Part shown: positions 4,589 to 11,844 of the stretch, piece after piece
How positions within the stretch are numbered: the first letter of the stretch is position 1
Layout of the letters: each line of letters begins with the position of its first letter
Origin: an uncultured Clostridia bacterium
GTDB lineage: Bacteria; Bacillota; Clostridia; Christensenellales; Aristaeellaceae
Reading direction: 5' to 3'
NCBI GenBank assembly: GCA_934621485.1
Contig: CAKTUS010000081.1
Location: 1 to 12,314 of the forward strand
Length of the DNA stretch: 12,314 bases
Translations under genes and position numbers: made by a program
Notes under the pieces: model-generated
What the model was told of the DNA's origin: nothing
Database searches by the model: none
What the model saw: the letters and a program-made list of their open reading frames with translations, nothing else

Positions 4589-6406
4589 TTATTCCACGGT
4601 TACGCTTTTGGCCAGATTACGCGGTTTATCCACATCGCAGCCACGCGCTACGGCCATGCAGTAGGCAAACAGCTGCAAAGGAATGGCTGCCAGCAGCGGC
4701 GAAAGCAAGTCGTCCGCATCCGGCACGCAGATGGTTTCATCCGCCAAAGCGCTAACCCGCTGCGAAAGCCGCTGGCTGCAAATGGCCAATACATAGGCTC
4801 CTCTGGTTTGCACTTCCCGCAGGTTGCTCAGGGTTTTCTCCAACAAATCGCTTTGGGTAACGGTAGCCACCACCAGCCGCCCATCTTGCAAAAGCGCAAT
4901 AGGGCCATGCTTCAGTTCTCCCGCAGCATAAGCCTCGCTGAAAATATAGCTGACCTCTTTCAGCTTGAGGGCCGCTTCCATGGACATGGCGTAATCCAAC
5001 CCGCGGCCCACAAAAAAGGCGTGCTTTTTGGTGCGAAGCCGGCTGGCTACGCGCTGCACGCTGTCTTCGGTGTCCAAAGCCGTTTTGGCCTTTTCCGGAA
5101 GCAGCGCCACCTGCCGCCACAGTTCCTCCAGCCGCTGAACCGGCTGGCTTTGCCGAAGCCGGGCCAGGGAAACCGCCAGCATCACCATCATTTCCGCCTG
5201 AGTGGTAAAGGCTTTGGTACTGGCTACGGCAATTTCGGGACCGGCATAAGTATACAGCGTGTTTTCCTCTCCGGCCTCGCGGACAATGCTGGAGCCTACC
5301 ACGTTGCACACAGCCATCACGCGCGCGCCGCGCCGTTTGGCCTCCCTCAAGGCGGCCAGGGTATCGGCTGTTTCGCCGCTTTGAGAAACGGCGATAAATA
5401 ACTCGTCTTGCTGAACCACAGGGTCGCGGTAGCGGTATTCGCTGGCAATATCCGCCTCCACCGGAAGCCGCGCCAGCTTTTCCATGACATATTTGCCGAT
5501 AACAGCGGCATGATACGCCGTGCCGCAGGCAACAATCGTGATTTTTCGCAGGCGTTTGGCTGCTTCAGCCGTAATGGGAAGCCACGCTCCCCTGGCGCGC
5601 GGCGCAAAGGTGCTTTGCAGAGCCGCCGGCTGCTCATGGATTTCCTTCAGCATATAATGAGCGTAGCCGCCCTTTTCGGCGCTGGCCAAATCCCAGGAAA
5701 CATGAAAAGGCTGCTTGTGACAGCTTTTTCCATAGGCGTCATAGACGCTGATGCCCTGACGGGTAAGCACACCGATTTCTTTGTCCTGCAAAAAAATAAC
5801 ATCTCTGGTATGGCTCAAAAGGGCCGGAATATCCGACGCAAGATACCCTTCGCCATCCTGAAAACCGATAACCAGCGGGCTGTCGTTCCGGGCGCAATAC
5901 AGGGTGTCCGGCTCCTGGCTGCAAATAACGCCCAACGCATAACTGCCTTCCAGCATGCTCATCGCCTGCATCAGGGTTTGGCGCATGTTGCCGTTGTACA
6001 GCCAGTGAAGCAGGTGAGCGATAACCTCCGTATCCGTCTGGCTGATAAACCGCGCCCCCATGGATTCCAGGTGACGGCGCAGGGATTCATGGTTTTCAAT
6101 GATGCCGTTATGCACCACTGCAATGCCGCCCTTTTCATCGGTATGCGGATGGGCGTTTAAGTCGCTGGGCTCGCCGTGGGTAGCCCAGCGGGTGTGTCCG
6201 ATACCCAGCGTGCCGCCAACCGGCGAGTTCTTCAGCAATTCCTCCAGATTTTCCAGCCTTCCCTCGGCTTTTCGAATTTGTACCGTTTGCCCTTTCATTA
6301 CGGCAACGCCTGCGCTGTCATAGCCGCGATACGCCAGGCGCGAAAGCCCTTCCATCAGAATCGGCGAAGCCTGCCTGGGGCCGATATATCCCACAATGCC
6401 ACACAT
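4589..6406 (-). CDS. glmS: Glutamine--fructose-6-phosphate aminotransferase (isomerizing)
   Basis: GlmS makes glucosamine-6-phosphate from fructose-6-phosphate and glutamine, the first committed step to UDP-GlcNAc for peptidoglycan. The 605-residue cytoplasmic protein is full length. The N-terminal glutaminase domain (about 1-225) begins MCGIVGYIG, with Cys2 the nucleophile once Met is removed, and contains HTRWATHG (71-78) and HNGIIEN. Two SIS sugar-isomerase domains follow (about 275-430 and 455-595), with SQSGET (341-346), KLKEVSY and LKHGP, and the C-terminal tail ends NLAKSVTVE, as in E. coli. The requirement for Cys at position 2 fixes the start at 6406, supported by GGAGGA about 8 nt upstream. 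The 41-nt gap to the spoIIQ-like gene has no room for a glmS ribozyme, so that control is absent. It is the last gene of the spoIID unit but probably has its own promoter. Confidence 0.97.
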   Translation of the reverse strand: MCGIVGYIGPRQASPILMEGLSRLAYRGYDSAGVAVMKGQTVQIRKAEGRLENLEELLKNSPVGGTLGIGHTRWATHGEPSDLNAHPHTDEKGGIAVVHNGIIENHESLRRHLESMGARFISQTDTEVIAHLLHWLYNGNMRQTLMQAMSMLEGSYALGVICSQEPDTLYCARNDSPLVIGFQDGEGYLASDIPALLSHTRDVIFLQDKEIGVLTRQGISVYDAYGKSCHKQPFHVSWDLASAEKGGYAHYMLKEIHEQPAALQSTFAPRARGAWLPITAEAAKRLRKITIVACGTAYHAAVIGKYVMEKLARLPVEADIASEYRYRDPVVQQDELFIAVSQSGETADTLAALREAKRRGARVMAVCNVVGSSIVREAGEENTLYTYAGPEIAVASTKAFTTQAEMMVMLAVSLARLRQSQPVQRLEELWRQVALLPEKAKTALDTEDSVQRVASRLRTKKHAFFVGRGLDYAMSMEAALKLKEVSYIFSEAYAAGELKHGPIALLQDGRLVVATVTQSDLLEKTLSNLREVQTRGAYVLAICSQRLSQRVSALADETICVPDADDLLSPLLAAIPLQLFAYCMAVARGCDVDKPRNLAKSVTVE

Positions 6407-6441
6407 GGTTCTTCCTCCAAATACGTATTGTAACGTTCTAT

Positions 6442-6470
6442 GTTGTATCATTTTGTATTGATGTTGTCAA
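6442..6470 (-). promoter_or_regulatory. Promoter for glmS inside the end of the peptidase gene
   Basis: A consensus -35 TTGACA (6470-6465) and a TACAAC -10 (6447-6442) with a TG extension are separated by 17 bp on the minus strand. The -35 lies within the last codons of the upstream gene. Transcription would start near 6435, about 29 nt before the glmS start. This would give vegetative expression independent of the sporulation genes. Confidence 0.55.
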
Positions 6471-7158
6471 CCCCCAAAAAAGCTGCGATTGGATCCACGG
6501 CTACCCCATTGCGCCACACCTCAAAATGCAAATGCGGCTGTGCGTCGCTTTCGGCAAACACGCCATTGCCTACCTGCCCCACCGTCTGCCCCTGGGAAAC
6601 GGGATCGCCGGCCCGCACCGCCATTGCTTCGCTTAATCCGGCATACAGCGTTTCATAGCCACCGGCATGGGCCAGCCGCACGCAAAGCCCCATTTCATTG
6701 TCCTGCCAGACGGCCTTTACCGTTCCGGAGGCGCTGGCCTTCACCAGCGAACCATAGTCCGCCGAAATATCGATTCCCGGATGCACGCGCCACACATTGG
6801 GCTTGGCAAAAAACTGCGGCTCCGTGGTGGAAAAATCCCGTTCCACATAGCCGTCCAAGGGCTGAACCAGCGGGCTTGGCTCCACCGGTTTCACAGTTTG
6901 AGCCTGACTTTCCACAAGCTTTTGCGCCTCCGCCAGGGTTTGCGCCTGCTGCGTTCCAGCCGCCTGAATTTGCTGCGTTTCAAGTGTTTCCGCCTGTTCT
7001 TCTTCCCATCGGTCTCGAAAATAAAATGTGTAAAAGGCGCTTGCCGCAATCACCAGCACGCAAAGCGCCAAAACCAAATAAAAACCCTGTTTTTCCATCA
7101 ATTGGTCATATCGAAGATACAGCCTGCGAATTCCCTGGAAAAAACGATTGCTCTGCAT
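6448..7158 (-). CDS. spoIIQ: SpoIIQ-like M23 (LytM) membrane metallopeptidase
   Basis: A 236-residue membrane-anchored protein with one transmembrane helix (about 26-47), a charged, Gln/Ala-rich linker (about 50-95) and a C-terminal M23/LytM zinc endopeptidase domain (about 98-232). The zinc and catalytic residues look intact: HPGID (H126, D130), LAHAGG (H165) and HLHFE (H209, H211). In B. subtilis SpoIIQ the first zinc histidine is lost, whereas clostridial versions keep it, as here. SpoIIQ is made in the forespore and links it to mother-cell SpoIIIAH during engulfment. Identification rests on architecture plus position directly after spoIID, the usual clostridial order. The start is fixed by GGAGGGAG (7165-7172), 6 nt before ATG 7158; longer readings would overlap spoIID. 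It could alternatively be another M23 wall hydrolase. Confidence 0.82.
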   Translation of the reverse strand: MQSNRFFQGIRRLYLRYDQLMEKQGFYLVLALCVLVIAASAFYTFYFRDRWEEEQAETLETQQIQAAGTQQAQTLAEAQKLVESQAQTVKPVEPSPLVQPLDGYVERDFSTTEPQFFAKPNVWRVHPGIDISADYGSLVKASASGTVKAVWQDNEMGLCVRLAHAGGYETLYAGLSEAMAVRAGDPVSQGQTVGQVGNGVFAESDAQPHLHFEVWRNGVAVDPIAAFLGVDNINTK

Positions 7159-7201
7159 GCGTAACTCCCTCCGGAAATGGTTTGCCCAATTACAGGCTTT
7201 T

Positions 7202-8305
7202 TTATTCCGAAGAGTATTTTTCAAGGGCGGTTCCTGGGTAATAGTGAGCCAGAATTTCCTGGTAGGCCGCCCCGTTTGCGGCCATACCGTTGGCTCCCGC
7301 CTGGCTCATTCCCACGCCGTGGCCATACCCGCGCTGAGAAAAGGTAACGCCTTCCTCATCCATTTCGATAGCGAACCAGGTGCTTCGTAAAGAAAGCGCT
7401 CTGCGAAAATCCGGGCCTGAAATATGCTGCTCTCCGACCTGGACGTCGGCCACCCTGCCCGCCTCCGTGTAAGCGCTGATGGTCAGGGTACGCCGTATGT
7501 CATCCGCCGTGACGGTCCAACCGGCCGCCGTCAGTTTGTCCGCCATTTCGCCAAAGGACAGCTTGGTTTCCTGCTGAAATCCGCGCGCCTGCTCTTCCCC
7601 GCTGCTGGAAACGCTCACCAGATAGGGCTCAGCCTGTGAAAACACCGCCGCTGCGCTCTCTGTTCGTCCGCCGCTGATTGCGTGGTACATCACCGTAATG
7701 GGTTTTCCCTGATAAGTAAGCAGCAGGCCGCTCGTTTCGCTTTCCGCCTGCAAAACCCGGTCGCGATAGGCTTCATAGGCGTCCTGCCACCGTACATGGC
7801 AATCCTGTAAGGACGCATACCCCTGACAATGCGCGCTGTCCGTACAAATATCAGCCCCTGAATGAAGGCTGCATCCTCCGTTTTGCATCTGAAATACCGC
7901 CCGGGTACGGGCTGCGACCGCCTGCGCCTTGAGCGCTTCCAAATGATAGCTGGCCGGCATTTCCGCCGCCACAACGCCGCATACATAGCCGGAAAGCGTC
8001 ATTTCCTCCAGCCGGTTCTCCTCTGCCAGATACACTTGAATGGTGGAAACGTCGGCTTGCAGCGCTCGCTGCTCCGGGCTCTGGCTTTCCTCTACCAGCG
8101 TAGCGGGCGCAGGCGCGGACTGGGACGGCAGCCACAGCCGAAGCACCCTTTGCACCCTCGACGGCCAAAGAACCCGGGCCTGCCACAAGGGCGTTTGCGA
8201 CTGACGAAGCTGCTCGGCGGATAGCGGCGCGCCCAGCATACGCCACACCAGCGCCAGTCCCAAAACCAACATACACAGCCAAATCGGCGGACCGTCTCTT
8301 TTCAT
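7202..8305 (-). CDS. spoIID: Stage II sporulation protein D (lytic transglycosylase)
   Basis: SpoIID cleaves peptidoglycan glycan strands as a lytic transglycosylase while the mother-cell membrane moves around the forespore. The 367-residue protein has an N-terminal membrane anchor (about 8-25), a low-complexity linker, then the SpoIID/LytB domain. The catalytic glutamate is in VVAAEMP (E115), followed by the conserved EALKAQAVAARTRAV stretch. A Cys/His group (C145, H148, C154, H159, C160) resembles the zinc-binding part, and YHAISGGRTES and GYGHGVGMSQAGANGMA are family hallmarks. GGAGGG (8312-8317) lies 6 nt before ATG 8305; an upstream ATG two codons earlier touches the ribosome binding site and is unlikely. 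First gene of spoIID-spoIIQ-glmS, 43 nt ahead of spoIIQ. Expected control is by mother-cell sigma-E. Confidence 0.92.
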   Translation of the reverse strand: MKRDGPPIWLCMLVLGLALVWRMLGAPLSAEQLRQSQTPLWQARVLWPSRVQRVLRLWLPSQSAPAPATLVEESQSPEQRALQADVSTIQVYLAEENRLEEMTLSGYVCGVVAAEMPASYHLEALKAQAVAARTRAVFQMQNGGCSLHSGADICTDSAHCQGYASLQDCHVRWQDAYEAYRDRVLQAESETSGLLLTYQGKPITVMYHAISGGRTESAAAVFSQAEPYLVSVSSSGEEQARGFQQETKLSFGEMADKLTAAGWTVTADDIRRTLTISAYTEAGRVADVQVGEQHISGPDFRRALSLRSTWFAIEMDEEGVTFSQRGYGHGVGMSQAGANGMAANGAAYQEILAHYYPGTALEKYSSE

Positions 8306-8418
8306 GGGCATCCCTCCGCCTGAAGATATGGTTCTTCCGGACGGCTTATGCACGTTTTGGCAGCGCTGCTTCGTTCTATTCATATCTCACACCCTTGGAA
8401 AGGAGCCGTCAACCAAAG
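8306..8418. promoter_or_regulatory. Divergent intergenic region, spoIID and carboxypeptidase
   Basis: This 113-bp space must hold the promoters of both divergent genes. Toward spoIID, ATA at 8349-8347 and CATATCTT at 8330-8323 are 16 bp apart, resembling a sigma-E promoter (ATA, then CATACAnT) with two or three mismatches in the -10. Transcription would start just before the ribosome binding site. Toward the carboxypeptidase only TTGGCA at 8357-8362 resembles a -35, with no good -10. The sigma-E call is tentative. Confidence 0.35.
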
Positions 8419-9753
8419 ATGAAACGCTTTTTCGCGCTGTGTCTGGCGCTGATTTTGCTAATGCCGTCCATGGCTCTGGCCAAAACGCTTTCAAACGGCG
8501 CAAGCGGGGACGAGGTAACGCGGCTTCAGCAGCGTCTGTTGGAACTGGGTCTGCTCAGCGGAAAAGCAGACGGCCTTTACGGCGGACAAACAGCCGCCGC
8601 CGTGGAGGAAGCGCAGCGTTTGCTGGCTCTGGGCGGCTATTCCGTTTCTCAAACCGGCGCCGCGGACAGCGAAACTCAAAAGCTGTTGTTTGCCGGCGAA
8701 TGCGAATCAACCCTGCGAACCCTGCGGCGCGGCAGCAAAAACGCCCGCGTGAGCGAATTGCAAACCCGGCTGGTGGACTTAAAACTGCTTTCTCAACCTG
8801 CGGACGGAGCCTTTGGTGCAAATACCGAGGAGGCGGTTCGGGCTTTTCAAAGCAAAATGCAGCAGTTGGCTTTTCCGGATATGGAAGTCAACGGCGTTGC
8901 GTCCCCCGATGTAGTGGATTTGCTGATGAGCGATCTGAGCGTTTATGGCTTTGAAGCGCCTGTTTACTTTGACGACAGCCGCCCGGAAACCCTAACGGCG
9001 GACAGTTTATATGCCCAGGCGTGTATCCTGATGGACGCGCCTAGCGGCCGGGTGCTGTTTGAGCACCATGCGGACGACCAGCTTTATCCAGCCAGCACCA
9101 CCAAAATCATGACGCTGCTGCTGGCGGTGGAGCAGGGAGAGTTGGAGCGGGAAATCATTGTGCCTGCCAGCGCCGCCGACGTCCCCAAGGATAGCTCCCT
9201 GATGCCGGTTTCCGTAGGAGAGAAAATGCGCATGATCGACCTGCTCCACGGGCTCATCCTGCGCTCCGGAAACGACGCGGCCAACGCCGTGGCCGAATTG
9301 AGTGCAGGCAGCGTGGAGGCTTTTGTGGAAAGCATGAACCGGCGTGCTGCGGAACTGGGCATGACCAACACCCATTTTATGAATCCCCATGGCTATCACG
9401 ATCCGGATCATTACACAACCGCCCGGGATTTAGCCGCGCTAACACGTCAGGGTCTTACCAACGCCGATTTTTGCCGCGTTGCCACCTGCCTGCGCTACGC
9501 CATGCCGGCCACCAACCTCCATGAAGCCTATATGCTGCCTTCCCCCTATGAAATTTTTGATCCTCAGTCGGAGTTTTATCTTTCCGGCGCCGCCGGGGTC
9601 AAAAGCGGCTATACCTCCAAGGCCGGCTTCTGCTTTGTCGGCGCGTACCAACAAAATGGCCGCACGCTGATTGCGGTCATTTTGGGCGCTCCGTCGCGCA
9701 ACCGGGCCTGGACAGACCTGAAACGTCTGTTTGCCTACGGCTGCGCCATATAA
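8419..9753 (+). CDS. Secreted D-Ala-D-Ala carboxypeptidase with two peptidoglycan-binding repeats
   Basis: A penicillin-binding serine peptidase of the S11 (DacF/PBP5) family, expected to remove the terminal D-Ala from peptidoglycan stem peptides outside the membrane. The 444-residue product starts with a signal peptide (1-21, cleavage after AMALA-like SMALA), then two PG_binding_1-type repeats (about 27-92 and 101-170), then the catalytic domain (about 190-440). All three catalytic motifs are present: STTK (S226, K229), SGN (283-285) and KSG (395-397, a common variant of KTG). It stops right after the catalytic domain, without the PBP5 C-terminal beta domain and membrane-binding helix, so wall retention probably relies on the N-terminal repeats. 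AAGGAG (8400-8405) is 13 nt before ATG 8419, a long spacer; the signal peptide supports that start. Divergent placement from spoIID suggests, but does not prove, a sporulation role. Confidence 0.9.
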   Translation: MKRFFALCLALILLMPSMALAKTLSNGASGDEVTRLQQRLLELGLLSGKADGLYGGQTAAAVEEAQRLLALGGYSVSQTGAADSETQKLLFAGECESTLRTLRRGSKNARVSELQTRLVDLKLLSQPADGAFGANTEEAVRAFQSKMQQLAFPDMEVNGVASPDVVDLLMSDLSVYGFEAPVYFDDSRPETLTADSLYAQACILMDAPSGRVLFEHHADDQLYPASTTKIMTLLLAVEQGELEREIIVPASAADVPKDSSLMPVSVGEKMRMIDLLHGLILRSGNDAANAVAELSAGSVEAFVESMNRRAAELGMTNTHFMNPHGYHDPDHYTTARDLAALTRQGLTNADFCRVATCLRYAMPATNLHEAYMLPSPYEIFDPQSEFYLSGAAGVKSGYTSKAGFCFVGAYQQNGRTLIAVILGAPSRNRAWTDLKRLFAYGCAI

Positions 9754-11153
9754 GCGCTATGGATGTTTTCCAGCGGTAAAATAGCGGAAAATGTGGTTCC
9801 GGCTCCCACCTTGCTGCGCACCTTCAGCTTTCCGCCGTGCGCTACCACAATAATGCGCGCAATGCTCAGTCCCAGGCCATGTCCGCTGGTCTGGGATTTT
9901 CTGGCGGTATCGCAGCGATAGAAACGATCAAAAATCTTAGGTAAATCCTCGCCGGAAATGCCTGCGCCCGTGTCCTGAATAGACAGGATGCAGTTTTTTC
10001 CATCACTGCGCACGCCCAGGGTAATCTCTCCCCCGGCCGGGGTATACTTGATGGCGTTATCCAGCAAAATGCGCATGAGCTGTTTGATCATGTCCTTATC
10101 GCCGTAGATATTCACATTCTGCGCAGGCTTCAGCGCAAACCGTTGCTTGTCCGACAGCATACGCGCCTCCCGGTGCAGTTCGCTCATCACCTCCAGCGCG
10201 TCAAAAGGTTCCATTTCCAGCATCAGGGTTTTTTTGTCATGGCGGGCCAAAAACAACAGCCGGTCCACCAGTTCCTTCATGCTGGACGCTTCCTGAGCAA
10301 TGGCGGCAATGCCTTCGTCCAGGATGGCCTTATCGGTTTTTCCCCAGCGCTCCAGCATATTCACATAGCCCTGAATCACGGCGATGGGCGTGCGAAGCTC
10401 ATGAGAAGCGTCGCTGACAAACTGCTTTTGGCTGTTATAGCTGACCTCCAGCCGGTCCAGCATGCCGTTCATCACCAGCGCCAAATCCTTCAGTTCGTTT
10501 TTGGCTCCTTCCACGCTGAGACGCTCGTTAAGGTTGTTGGCACTGATGGTGGCCGCCATCTCCGCCATGTCGGTAATGGGCCGAAGCACCTTTCGGTTCA
10601 GCCGGTTCCGGTTTTTCAAGAAGCAGACAACCCGGTACAGGTCAAAGCAAAGCAGCGTCCAAAACAGAATACTGGCCGTATACAGCCAGCGGTCTATGGG
10701 GTAGGCAGCCGCCACGCCGCCCGCCGCTGTATCCACATACAGAAGCACCTGTTTTTCTCCCTGAACGCCGAAGCGGGAAAAGAACATCTGTACGCGCTGA
10801 ATTGCACCGGAAAGCCCGTCCTTCAGCGGCGGACGCATCACCCAGGCTTCTGAAAAGGGCAGGGATTCCAGCTGGGCCGCCGTGTAGCGCAGCTCGTTTT
10901 GCGGCGTTAACCGGCTTAGCGCATCCAGCGCCCGGTTCACCGACGGCGCCTGCGCCGCGCCCAGCGCCAAAAAGGCTGCCAGCAGCATGGGCAGCGTGGT
11001 TTTCAGCAGCTGCCCTGCATAATGAATGGCAATGCGCAGCGTCAGGGACAGGCGCAGGTTGCTCATCAGCCCTACAAAAAAACTGTGAGTTCGATTAGAC
11101 AATCGGTTAAACAGGCTGGTCTTTTCCCGGGAGCTCTCATCTTCATTCTTCAT
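9735..11153 (-). CDS. Two-component sensor histidine kinase
   Basis: A membrane-bound sensor kinase of 472 residues and partner of the response regulator whose gene ends inside its start. Two membrane helices (about 53-69 and 159-178) flank an extracytoplasmic sensor region of about 90 residues with no domain I recognise. A HAMP linker (about 180-235) follows, then the HisKA domain with the phospho-accepting histidine in SHELRTPI (H251), and the ATPase domain with N box LLDNAIKYT (N366), G1 DTGAGI (394-399), F box and G2 GHGLGLSI (424-431). All catalytic motifs are intact. The ATG overlaps the regulator stop by 11 nt (ATGAAGAATGA) and has no ribosome binding site, indicating translational coupling. 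The 3' end overlaps the convergent carboxypeptidase gene by 19 bp. The signal sensed is unknown. Confidence 0.93.
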   Translation of the reverse strand: MKNEDESSREKTSLFNRLSNRTHSFFVGLMSNLRLSLTLRIAIHYAGQLLKTTLPMLLAAFLALGAAQAPSVNRALDALSRLTPQNELRYTAAQLESLPFSEAWVMRPPLKDGLSGAIQRVQMFFSRFGVQGEKQVLLYVDTAAGGVAAAYPIDRWLYTASILFWTLLCFDLYRVVCFLKNRNRLNRKVLRPITDMAEMAATISANNLNERLSVEGAKNELKDLALVMNGMLDRLEVSYNSQKQFVSDASHELRTPIAVIQGYVNMLERWGKTDKAILDEGIAAIAQEASSMKELVDRLLFLARHDKKTLMLEMEPFDALEVMSELHREARMLSDKQRFALKPAQNVNIYGDKDMIKQLMRILLDNAIKYTPAGGEITLGVRSDGKNCILSIQDTGAGISGEDLPKIFDRFYRCDTARKSQTSGHGLGLSIARIIVVAHGGKLKVRSKVGAGTTFSAILPLENIHSAYMAQP

Positions 11154-11826
11154 AGCGGAACAAATAGCCCACAGCGCGGATGGTGTGGATGGTCTTCAGG
11201 TGGAACTTGTCGTCGATTTTCTGCCGCAGATAGCGGATGTATACATCCACAATATTGGTGTCCCCCGTAAAGGAATACCCCCATACGTTGGTCAGCAGCT
11301 CGTCCCGGGTAACGGCAACGTCTTCGCGCTGCCACAGATAGTTATACAAATCAAACTCCTTTTTGGTCAGAGGAATCAGCTCCTGGCCGCAGGTCAGGCG
11401 GTAGCTGGCGCTTTCCAGCCGCAAAGGTCCGGCGGTTTTCACCAGCGCGTCGCTGGGATGGTCCGCCCGATGCTTTTTCAGGTTTACACGGATGCGGGCC
11501 AGCAGTTCTTCAATGGCGAAAGGCTTGGTCATGTAGTCGTCCGCCCCCATGTCCAGCCCCATCACCTTGTCGCTCACATCGTCCTTAGCGGTCAGCATGA
11601 TGATGGGCAAATCGCTGCTTTGCCGCAGGCGGCGGCACACCTCAATGCCGCTGAGCTCCGGCAGCATCAAATCCAGAATCAGTAAATCCGGCTGCCAGCT
11701 TTCGCACAGGTTCAGGCCGCTTCGACCGTCGTAAGCAGCCTGAACCTCATAGCCTTCGTGCTCCAATTCCAGGGTCAGGAAGCGGGCGATTTTCGTTTCG
11801 TCCTCCACAATCAGAATACGGCTCAT
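11143..11826 (-). CDS. OmpR/PhoB-family response regulator
   Basis: A DNA-binding response regulator of 227 residues. The N-terminal receiver domain (about 1-118) has the acidic pair E8-D9, the phospho-accepting D52 in LDLMLP, T79 and K101 in KPF. The C-terminal winged-helix domain (about 130-226) ends with the typical GYSFTGDTNIVDVYIRYLR and TIRAVGYLF segments. It is expected to be phosphorylated by the kinase encoded just downstream and to bind promoters as a dimer. The start at 11826 follows AGGAGG with about 6 nt spacing; a TTG five codons earlier overlaps that site and is not used. It lies 18 nt after the DUF4342-like gene, so three genes likely form one operon. Targets cannot be deduced from this window. 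Confidence 0.95.
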   Translation of the reverse strand: MSRILIVEDETKIARFLTLELEHEGYEVQAAYDGRSGLNLCESWQPDLLILDLMLPELSGIEVCRRLRQSSDLPIIMLTAKDDVSDKVMGLDMGADDYMTKPFAIEELLARIRVNLKKHRADHPSDALVKTAGPLRLESASYRLTCGQELIPLTKKEFDLYNYLWQREDVAVTRDELLTNVWGYSFTGDTNIVDVYIRYLRQKIDDKFHLKTIHTIRAVGYLFRYEE

Positions 11827-11844
11827 GGTTTCCTCCTGCAAACG

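Noticed and set aside
3517..6160. Long plus-strand reading frames of 250-326 codons opposite the regulator and glmS
   Set aside because: They are antisense to well-supported genes, have no domain signatures and arise from the GC-biased codon use of the real genes.
6407..6447. glmS ribozyme upstream of glmS
   Set aside because: Only 41 nt separate the genes and the conserved ribozyme core is absent.
8304..8954. 216-codon plus-strand frame overlapping the start of the carboxypeptidase gene
   Set aside because: It is a frame shadow of the carboxypeptidase: arginine-rich, without a recognisable domain, while the real frame has a signal peptide and catalytic motifs.
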